DNA of 64,000 bases, taken from NCBI GenBank assembly GCA_021397835.1, contig JAJFZO010000168.1, forward strand, positions 2,108,001-2,172,000, in the 5' to 3' direction. This document shows positions 51,401-61,012 of the stretch, piece after piece. Each line of letters begins with the position of its first letter. Position 1 is the first letter of the stretch. Source of the stretch: Moringa oleifera. Its lineage: Eukaryota; Streptophyta; Magnoliopsida; Brassicales; Moringaceae. The position numbers and the translations under genes were made by a program. The notes below the pieces were generated by a model. That model was not told the origin of the DNA and made no database searches. It saw only the letters and a program-made list of their open reading frames with translations.

Positions 51401-54400
51401 TCATGGACTGTCTGAAAGAAGAGCTATTTCTGTGAAAACTTGCAGCCTATTTCTCCTTTTCATGTTCATGTTCTTCCCAGATGAAGAATCCTTTTCATTT
51501 ACTGGATCAGTGTTGTAGCCTTCAAAACATAAAGAACGGCGGACTGAAGAGCTCCTTGATGAAACAGTACTCCCAGATGCGCAATATCCATCTTTAAGAT
51601 CAAGTGATTCTAGCTCCTTAGCTGCAGCTGCCATTTGATTCTGTAGATAAGGACTTTGATACATTATGTTGGAATGCATATTTTCATCATTAAATTCTTC
51701 TTCACTCCTCCAACCATCAAAATACTTGCTTTGGTTTCTTCTGCTCAATAATTCTTTTTCCTCTTTTTCTTCTTCCTCAGCAATATCTGCCCAACTCTTC
51801 TTAGCCATAACCAATGGATGCTCCTCATAAGACTTTAGTTTTCCAGTAAAGCCTCGATGGAGATTGTCTGATTTATCAGAGTTGTTCAAGCTGAAACGTT
51901 CACCCTTCAGAGTGCCTAAAACAGTGGTACTAGAACCCTGTTCCAGATACTGTTCATTTTCTAAATTTTTATCGGCTGGGGCTGGTAGTTCCTCCTTCAG
52001 ATTCTGGGTTGCTTGCGAATGCACATTTTGAACCACATTCTTTCCCCATCTTCCTACTTCATGATCTCCATTATTAAAACCCCATGAACTTCTTGGTTGT
52101 GTAAATGGAACTTCTGAATGTGGATTGATACATTCCCCAGTAGCCTCTAGTAGTTCTCCCTTCACACTTTGGCCTGCCTGTGAATGCAAAATTTCAGTGG
52201 CCATAGCTTGCTCAAATGATAATTTGTGAACTGAATTGGCCACATTCTCTCCCCATCTTCCTTTTTTGAGATCTCCATTATTGAACACCCATGAACGTTT
52301 TCTTGTTCTTGGTTGTGTAAGTAGACCTCCAGAGTTCCTTCTGTTAGATGCTGGGGAACCATATGCTTTCTCGTGTATATGCCGATCATGTAGGTTTTGA
52401 GAATAAGAACCCTTTCTCCAGTTATCTGAACTAGCTTTTAACCCAGATGATCTGCAGTCTGAACTCCATTTGTTGTATCCTAAGAAATTCTCCTCAGATT
52501 GGTCCGACATTCCATCCTGTCCATGTTGTGACTCAATCTCTGATAGCATTTGAGAAGCCCTCTCAAAAGATTTTGAACAGGAATCATCCATCTCTATATC
52601 TTGAGATGAATCTCTTACAGCCTGAAGCAGAGATTTTGCTTCTGAAATTTTTTTCATGTGCATTAAGCAGATTGCCAAATTGCATTGCTTATTCTTATCT
52701 ATCTCCAGGGATAGAGCTTTCCTGCAATAGGGCATATGCAATCAGGAGATTTAACAGGCACAATTATCGATCTGTGTACCTATAAATCCGGACAGGAGAA
52801 CTTGCCTGTAATGCTGTTCAGCAATTCCATAATTATGTTGCTGTAAGTAAGCCCAGGCCAAGTTTCCTAGTATCCTGTATAATCACAGTTAATAATGAGC
52901 ATATAGTTCCAAAGAACAGATCTCCTGATTTCAGAAGAATCAAAATAAAATTGGGTATCTACCTCGATTTCTCCTGCTCAACAGTAATTTGAATCTTCTT
53001 TCCTTGAGACCTTGCAGTCTTAGTTCTCTTCCCACCAAAAGCTACCCCTTCTTCAATGTTCTTCAGTTTTTGCTGAAGAAGCTCAATCTCTTCTTGAATC
53101 CTTCCAGACCTCTTTCAGACCAATCAACATACAGACAAACAGTCAAATGAAAGCAGTAGAAGAACAAGACAGATGATAACAACCAAATTTGAACTGTTAT
53201 GTGTGGACACATACAAGGGGTCCTTAACCAAATTCCTACTATGCAAATAGGAAGCTACAACATGAAGACATAATATTTACATGGCTTTCTGTTCTGTCTT
53301 ATTAATAATACATCTTCAAGCAGAGACTGTTTTTCCAGTTGCCTCAACTCTTAAAGGCATCCACAAAATTCCCACTATGAAACATCACCATCCTTTGATG
53401 TTCTAACTCTCCATCCTTTGATGCAAAACTTGGCATACATCACCTCATTCTATATGTAGTCCCTCTTTCTTCAGAACACTTGAATTCTAAAAATTAAAAA
53501 GAAAATCCGAAAGCAGATACTTCTGCATTCCAGGATGAATATTATATTATTTCAGTTCCGACCCTAATAGAAGAAATATCTACTTCCAGTTCAATGCAAT
53601 CATTCTTATGATAATATGAAAGTTAAATTGAAGTTACGGACTACAAAAATGTTGATACTCATTCTCCTCTATTTTCTTTCAATTATGTTTTAGATCTATC
53701 CAGGAATGAATTAGATGAGGTAGAATTTATGAAATATAACCAAGGAAATCAAATCTTCGCTTATCTTACAAAAAAATTCAACGAGCCTTCATTAAAACCT
53801 TTTTCTTTTTTCTTGAGCAGGAAGCCTTCATTGAAACCTTACTTCTTATTCTTCACGCACCAGATGCATTTCCAGAAACTTATCATTTATAGGATGCATA
53901 TGGCAATCAAGGAAAATCAAAACAAAAACTTCAAAGAAAATTAGAAGCTTTTAAGTATTTTTCCGTTCACATAAACTAATCAATTCTCAACCATAGCTGA
54001 TTCATATCAAGCAAACAAAAATAGAAAATGATTACAGTTTTCGCCTGGAATGATATTCCTCAAAAAGAAATGATTAAGATCAGTAGTTTTCTTACCAAAC
54101 TAGTTAAAACAGCCAATGAAAGAGCTTATAAGCTGTTCCATAAAACTAAAGTGCGTGAGTTTTACCTTGTAGAGTTCAACCAGCAGATTGTCAAGTGATT
54201 CCTGAGATTCAGGAGGGCATAGATGTCGAAAAGATATAATTGCCTCAACTGCCTCATCAGGTCGGTCCAATTGTTTCATCACAACTGCCATGTCTTTCAA
54301 CGCGCTGTCCACTCGATCCCCCGCATTTATAGCAGCCCAGAACAGGGAAATGGCCCTGCTTGGTTCCTTCTCTATCAGCTGTTTTTGAAGTTCGGGTATC

Positions 54401-55225
54401 AGAACAACTCATTATAAAAGGAAGAGTAGAAGACAAACAAAAGCCAATGCAAGCTTCATGAAATTACTCATCTTTGAATGCCTGACAGTGGCAGTGACTT
54501 TCAGTAATCAACACGTCAGTAATGTAACCACTAGTTTCTTGTATCCAAATCCCAGGACTCCTTTTGAAGTAAATAGAAATAATACTTGAAATAAACTATA
54601 TGTTATCCTAGAAATAAAAAAAACTATATGTTATTCATATCTTAAGCCATATGGATACAACTATGTATCAATCCAGTCCCTTCTCATACAACTGAGTATT
54701 GATTTCCATATTAATTCCTACATCACTGTTAATGAAATTGAACAACTAAACCAAATGGTGCGAGCTTAAACTGCCAAGAAAAAGCACTCAAAAACCAAAA
54801 AAAGAGTTTCACACCGAAGTCCATGCGTACCAAAATGAAGAAGCAGAAAATTAATGGGAAAAAGATAAAAACTAAGAACCGATCATGATGAAGAATCTTG
54901 AAAAGGAAAACTGGAACCAAAAACCAACGTTAGTGAAAGGCAAACCCACCAGAGAAAGAAAGGGGTAAAAAAATCAGTATCAACATAATAAACTCCAAAT
55001 TGAATTACAAAAGAATCCCCTTACCTGAACATGTTTAGCCCTGACGTAAGGAGAATCACCCGCGGGCACCTTGTGGATGACATGAAAGCGATCACCTTTA
55101 TCCATAGGTGATATTCTCTTCCTTTCGGACAACGGCATTGCCACAGCCCGGCTCTGCCTCGATTTCCACGTTGGCTGCGGCGTCAAATAGCCCGTCGGTG
55201 GAAATTTTTCCGTAGTGGACCACAT
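51401..55225 (-). CDS. TDM1: POLLENLESS3/TDM1 (MS5)-like TPR protein
   Basis: A member of the plant MS5 family of TPR proteins. Arabidopsis TDM1 ends meiosis after the second division. Exons on the minus strand are 55025-55225, 54166-54378, 52963-53111, 52806-52874 and 51401-52721, totalling 1953 nt, or 650 residues. The ATG at 55225 is the first in frame (the triplets before it are TTG AAA). Residues 1-67 hold the family's basic N-terminus, including FPPTGYLTPQPTW and HVIHKVPAGDSPYVRAKHVQ. TPR-like helices occupy about 68-245. The long tail contains an imperfect repeat (about 346-406 and 418-461, each with a TQPR...FNNGD...GRWG core), SWADIAEEEE, RRSLCFEG and RLQVF. The fourth intron uses a GC donor. 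It is longer than Arabidopsis TDM1, mainly in the tail. Orthology to TDM1 rather than to its POLLENLESS3-LIKE relatives is inferred from gene order. Confidence 0.88.
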
Positions 55226-55438
55226 TTTCAATAACTAGTCTCACTTTCTTGGGAAAATTTTGGGATATCCTTTTCTTGAATTCCCAAGAATTCAGATGTT
55301 TCTGATAGTTCAAACCGCCTTACCTTAACCAAGAGAAATGTAACGGAGAGGGCAAGGAGATAGAGTTATCACCTTCCGAGAAAATGTGTGAAGCCTTCTC
55401 TTGATACAGCAAGAAATTGGTTGTAGCTATTGAACAAA

Positions 55439-55456
55439 GAGAGAGAGAGAGAGAGA
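55439..55456. repeat. (GA)n microsatellite in the TDM1-like leader
   Basis: About nine GA units, read as CT on the transcript strand, within the 5' untranslated region. Confidence 0.85.
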
Positions 55457-55661
55457 AAAAGAGAAATAAGTTTCTATGATCACAGGGAAGGAGTTTCCAC
55501 TTCCGAGAAAACCCTATCCAGAAAGAAAGATTTTACTGGAAAGTGAACGAGATTGAGAGAAAAATTGAAAAACGAACATAAAGAGAAAGAACAGAGAAGG
55601 GACCGATGACTGATGATTACTAGAGAGAGAAAGGGAGAAACATTTTGGAAAATAAAAAAAC

Positions 55662-55683
55662 TAGCCGTTTTATAATAGCCGTT
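55662..55683 (-). promoter_or_regulatory. TATA box flanked by two AACGGCTA motifs (MSA-like)
   Basis: On the minus strand a TATAAAA box (55668-55674) lies between two identical 8-mers AACGGCTA (55676-55683 upstream and 55662-55669 overlapping its downstream edge), 14 bp apart start to start. AACGG is the core of the MSA element bound by three-repeat MYB factors in G2/M-phase plant promoters. The box is about 440 bp from the start codon, giving a long leader. The cell-cycle link is an inference. Confidence 0.6.
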
Positions 55684-55699
55684 GAGGTTGGAACTCGAT

Positions 55700-56800
55700 C
55701 ACGCGCAGCGCGCATGACCTGAAGTTTCACGCTCTTTTATTTTTTGGTTTGACTTTTAAAATCTGAACTGAAGTTTCTTGATATTTCTGTTGAATTTCTA
55801 ATAATTATAATTGAATCATTAAATAAGTTTAAAATAAATATCATTTAAAATTTTGAGAAATATATTTTTTAATTTTCATCATAAATTTTATATTTTACTA
55901 AAATAGTTAAATTAAATTTTATTTAAAAATTAAAAATATTTAAATTAAAAATTATTATCAAAAATTTAAAAATTTATGATAAATAAAAAATGAGTTAAAA
56001 ATTATGAAAAATTAAAGAATTGACTCAAAATAAAATATAAAATTTATTTGAAATATTTTTAGACATTTCAATAATGATAATATGCTTAATTTTTTATAGT
56101 AATTTGAGTTAAAGTTTAATTTGACTTTTTTTTATCAATTAGTTCTATTTGAATATATTTCAAAATTTAAAATAAAAATTAAAAAAATATTATCAGTGGA
56201 TTAAACTAACATTTACCAATAAATGTATCTATTTATAATGGTGATAAGAATAAATAAATAGGAAATTAATTATTTAAAAAATAATAGTTCATGATTACAT
56301 TGTTATCCTTGAAAAAGTGGAAAAAAAGACATAAAAATATAATATAATAAAAAAATAATATGAATATATATATATATATAATTAGAGATGTAAATGATAC
56401 GGAACAAAAGTGAAAATCTCTTTTCAATTGTTGTTTCCATTTGTAAAATAATTTTCAGTTCTATTTTATTCTATGTTCAATAAAAATGAGGATAAAGTTT
56501 TTTTTTATAGTATAAAAATATTTTTTTATTTTATACTAAGTCAATGAATTAACTGTATATTACTTTTAAAAACCAAATTTAGTAGAAATTAACAAAAAAA
56601 TAAAATTATTTATTTAAAATAAAGGAATAACCGCAGCATTGTATCATTTTGGTAAATGTATCTTTTTCTGAGTTTCATATTGAGATGTATAAAACATTTT
56701 ATTCTGAAAATTATTATTTTATTGATTAAAAAATAATTATCTTTTTTTATGAAAAAGATAATATATTATATTATTAAGGAATCAGGGTTACAAAAAATCT
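55700..56800. other. AT-rich intergenic region
   Basis: Very AT-rich, with an (AT)n run near 56363-56380. No gene. Confidence 0.5.
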
Positions 56801-56809
56801 AAGATGACA

Positions 56810-58380
56810 TGTCAGAACGTGAAACTGGTTCGCTAAATCAATTCCGAATTTGACGGTAAATTGTTCTCCTTGCATGGGAGTATAGCCATCCGAGCAGCAG
56901 CAAAAATCGCACCAAGAAGCACATTCCTTTCTGCAGGTCGGGCCACCATCCCTAACAAGAACTGTTTGGTATTCTGATGATTGAAAGAAGCATCGACGTT
57001 AATCTTGATGACACCTCTTAGTGGTAGTTGCCAGATCATTGGTTGATGAAGCAGCCAAATGAGGTGGGTTTCCCGCGACTACCTCTACCAACCTGTAGGA
57101 ATCTTCGATGATAGTCCTGGTTAACCCTGCAAATCCTATAATGGAAAACTCGGTTCCTGTTCAGCCATAAAGCCTTTCAAGCGATGTGATCAAGAAGACT
57201 TCAAGTTTACCCAGGCTCTGCAAGTATGTTAGAAGGTTCTCCCATGCTTGGATGTGCAGGTTGTCTGCTAGAATGCAGTGGGAGTCCACTGTGAAGCTCT
57301 TTCCAGAATGTGATGCTGAATGGACAACTAAAGAGGAGATGAGTTAATGATTCCAAGTGGAGCTCAAAGACGCAGCACTTTGGGTTGATTTGGATGCCTC
57401 GTTGTTCCAATTTATCAGTGATTGGGAGGATGCCCTGGAGCATGGGAGGTGGTCAACTTCATTTTCTCAGGCCATAGCATTGCTAGACCTTCACTCTGGT
57501 CGTTGCCCTCGACAATAAAACAACGATCAAACCCAAGTTTAATTCGCTTGTACAGTCCATCTTCGTTTTCCTTCTCTTAGTTTCATTGAGGAAGAGGACA
57601 TGAGGATTATAGAACCTAACCATTTTGGTTGGCTCATGCACTTACCCAGGGGCCTCAAGACCTCAGCAGTTCCAAGCAAGAAGCATCATGGCTCTCCACG
57701 TGGCTGGAAGTTTCCAGCCTCCGCCGATGCAGTTGGTGGCAAAGTGATGTTTCAGATAAGTCATGCTGACTTTACTTTGAATGAAAACCTCTACAAGATC
57801 TCAATCTCTTTCCTTCTGCAATAATCCATGTTAGTTCAGCCTCGGTGGATCCTTGGCCTCTAGCCAGCTTTTTCCACTTTGTCTAGAGTTTATTGGTTAG
57901 ATATAAACGATGTGTGGCCTGGTTGGGGCCACAACTTAGATAGTTGATTGGGAATTGGAGTGTCTCATCTGCAACGTGAGATGTAGTAACCGTAGTGCAT
58001 TCATGGGGCTCACTTCCATGCAAAGAAAGGAAACTCCCATGTTTGTACATGATAGTAGTGGATCTCCGGCCGTTGTCGCCCTGATCTTGCTCTTACCTTT
58101 CATGGGCCTAGATTGATACTGGGAATTGTGGGACATGAAGCGAAATTGTACCCCAAACAACATGCAACAACAGTCGTTTCCGGTGACTGGGATCGTGAAG
58201 GATCCATGGTGGATGCAGGCAAGGTGGTCTACGAAGTCTTGCTGCTGCTATTGTTGGGGAAATTGCAGTTCCCCTTTTTGGACAATGATGATGGTCTAAT
58301 GGAGTCCACGGTTGGGGGAGATGGTTTCCCTACAAAGAATGAGGTCTCAATAGGGAAATGGTCCTCTTAAGGAATGCTCC
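56810..58380 (-). mobile_element. Internally deleted LINE (non-LTR retrotransposon)
   Basis: Read on the minus strand. At about 58140-58000 there is a piece like the end of LINE ORF1 (VQFRFMSHNSQYQ then SRPMKGKSKIRATTAG). At about 57690 comes the start of an endonuclease domain (MMLLAWNC-GL). At about 57440-57210 lies the zinc-binding stretch GILPITDKLEQRGIQINP then SLTHLLFSCPFSITFWKEL, and at about 57040-56830 an RNase H-like piece (WQLPLRGVIKINVDASFNHQ). The reverse transcriptase core, expected between endonuclease and zinc-binding parts, is missing, and stops are scattered. Deletion or template switching could explain the joined ends. Confidence 0.7.
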
Positions 58381-59270
58381 AATCTGTTTGTAATCCTTTA
58401 ATCAACATTGTGGTTTGGATGATCAAATAGTACAATAATAAATTATATAAGCACAGAAGTGTCCCTAAGATTTAAAGTTTATTAGGAAATGTAATTTAGA
58501 ATAAGATCGATTTAAAAGTTTTTATTTGAAATTTTGACGTTCAATTTAGAACAGGTAGAAGTTATATAAAACTTATATATTTATTTTATATTATTAAATA
58601 TAATTTGATATCAAAAATTAAATTAAATTTATCAAAAATAAAAAAATTAAAGATTTTTAATTTGTATGAATTTTTATTTCTAATTTTATTTGATATCAAA
58701 AATATTTAGCTTATCATCATAAAAAAATTTGACATAATTTAAACATTAAAAATATTTTTTTAAATATATATTATTAAAAATTTTAAAAATTATTAAAAAT
58801 TATTCATTAATTAAAGAATAAACTCAAAATATAGTATAAAATTTTATTTGGCTTATTTTAACAATAAAATATTTATAATTTTTTATCATCAAAATTTAAT
58901 TTAAATTAAATTAATAAAATAAAATTTAATTTTTTAATTTTAAAATTTATTTAATAACGGAACATAAATATCAAAATTTTATATAATTTTTTCTTGAATT
59001 TTAGTGGTTTTAATTTTAATAGAAATTACACTTTTTATGTTGCATAACCTTTATGCATTCAAGCAATAAAACGTGAGAATCAGAGCTTACAACCTCTTCC
59101 CTTTCTATGTAATTTCTATGCTTCAACTCTGAAAACCTGCCTCGTGATTGCATACTGAAACAGTCGTGCCTGAGCCCTTAAATTTCGGTGGTGACCAAAA
59201 CAACAATAAACAATGATGAGTAGGATGATTCTTTGCGGTATGTGTTCAGTAGTTGATAACTATGGTTTCC
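58381..59270. other. AT-rich intergenic region
   Basis: AT-rich DNA of the same kind as elsewhere in the window (words such as GAACATAAATATCAAAATTTTATATAATTTTTT). No gene. Confidence 0.4.
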
Positions 59271-59311
59271 TTCAGATGTGCCTCATTCTTTCACAAAATC
59301 ATATTATCTGC

Positions 59312-59638
59312 AGGGATTGCATAAGGAACATAAGAAATCGGATGCCAGAGTACAGACAACTTTGAATGCAGATTCCCTGTCTGAACTGCTCTATGACGAT
59401 TATGAAAGAAACACCAACAGTTTGACGTTTAAGATCAGTCAGGCTCCAACACAACCCCGACTAGAAAGCCTTGATGGAATGGGCAGGGGCTGCGCGAACG
59501 GAGGCCCCCACTGCCACAAATTATGACGTAGGCTCTCCCTCTTGGGGGAGACCTTAGGCAGAGCGCCCCCTACAAAGTGCAATGGAGGTCACTTGCCTAG
59601 ACCATGAGTCTTCTCGATCACCCAATGACCCCGTCCAG
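59312..59638 (+). other. Unassigned GC-rich segment with splice-like borders
   Basis: A segment of ordinary-gene composition lies between an acceptor-like TTATCTGCAG (to about 59312) and a consensus donor (CCGTCCAG then GTAAGTAT at 59639). Its first part is open (GLHKEHKKSDARVQTTLNAD then SLSELLYDDY) up to a TGA at 59524-59526, so a coding exon would have to end earlier or be non-functional. The stretch 59530-59575 can form a stem (TCTCCC with GGGAGA). I do not recognise a family. It could be an exon of an unknown or broken gene. Confidence 0.25.
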
Positions 59639-59639
59639 G

Positions 59640-61012
59640 TAAGTATATTTTCCTGTTACTTCCCGCCTTCGATTATAACTCCAATCACTTCTGTTTCTTA
59701 TCATGCTTCTTTGATGTGGAATTCAATTGATTTTCAGACATAGTAGTACCGGGGCATTCCAGTATCTATCAGTCATTGAAGAATAATGATCCAATTACAA
59801 ACAGAATCTGGGAAATCCCTTAAACTGAAAAAACAAATTAGAAAAAGCTGTTACCCAATCATAAGGACATCTATGAAATCATTCAATAGAAAAATAAAAA
59901 AGCAAAAAAAGAAATATAAGCATACTAAAATATTACAATCAAGATATCATTAAGTATAAAATGAAATTACGATTTTTATTAGCTTTTAAGCATCTTTATA
60001 AAACAATAAATAAAATAAAATAAATATGACTGGATATTCAAATTTATGAAATCATTTTTATAAAAAAACTTAATCATCTTTTATTTGGCTGTAAAGAAAG
60101 CATAAAGAAAATTCTTTGACCAGACAGAAATATTGTTCTGCAGGACGAAATAATAATAATAGTAATAATAATATTTTACAGAAAAAAACAAATCTGCAAA
60201 TAAATTGTTTTAAAACGGAAACAATAACCCCTTTGAAAGAATAAAATTGTAATTTATAACTCCACTAAAAAGTATAAATTAAATATATCATGAAATTGTT
60301 GGAACAAATTGGAGAAACAGAGACAATACTTCCGTGAAGACGTTCTGAAAATAGATACATCATGTCATTATGGAAACCAATTAGAGTTGGAGACATCACC
60401 CTTTTAAAGGCATGAGCAAATTCTGAAAACATAGTCATGAAATTACCCAAACATTTTAAAGAATCTAAGAAATTCCTGCTAAAAATGTATGCTAATATTT
60501 ACTTATAAAAAATCTGGAAATGAAGATGCTGTGGATTTACTTGAACAATTTAGAGAATTGGTGATAGAAATCCCTCCAAATAAGGGGGAAAAAAACAGAA
60601 CTTATCCCTAGCATAATATTTGAGAATAGAGATATCATCAAATTAGAGAAACAATCAATTTCTTGAACATCCATCTTGTATCTTATTTTTCTCTTTCTGG
60701 GCTTTGGCCATTTGGTGGTCATTTTGCTCAACCAAGGTATAAAGGTGTCCTTGTTGAATCCAGCATTCAGTACCATTATGTGCACATCAAAAATGTCAAC
60801 CATTCAGAATTAGATACAGAAATTTGAACAAATCAGCTACAGAACTAAACTAGGTTTCATAAAGCAAAAACAGATTTTTTGGCAAGGGAAACAATCAATT
60901 GGACTCTTCCTCTGCCTATAAGTAGATAATATGGTTTTCAATTAGTTCTTGTAATGCAAGGAAAGCCTAGTCCAATAGAAGCCATGTCAGTTCTCTGTCA
61001 AAGAATAAGCTT
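59640..61012. other. Spacer downstream of HEN1
   Basis: The right end (about 60850-61012) is probably HEN1 3'UTR. The middle is AT-rich. Short minus-strand frames at 60265-60450 and 60537-60803 show no family resemblance. Confidence 0.4.

Noticed and set aside
59530..59575. GC-rich hairpin as a possible microRNA precursor or terminator
   Set aside because: The stem is only about six base pairs and there is no mature-length paired arm. Plant precursors need about 20 paired bases.
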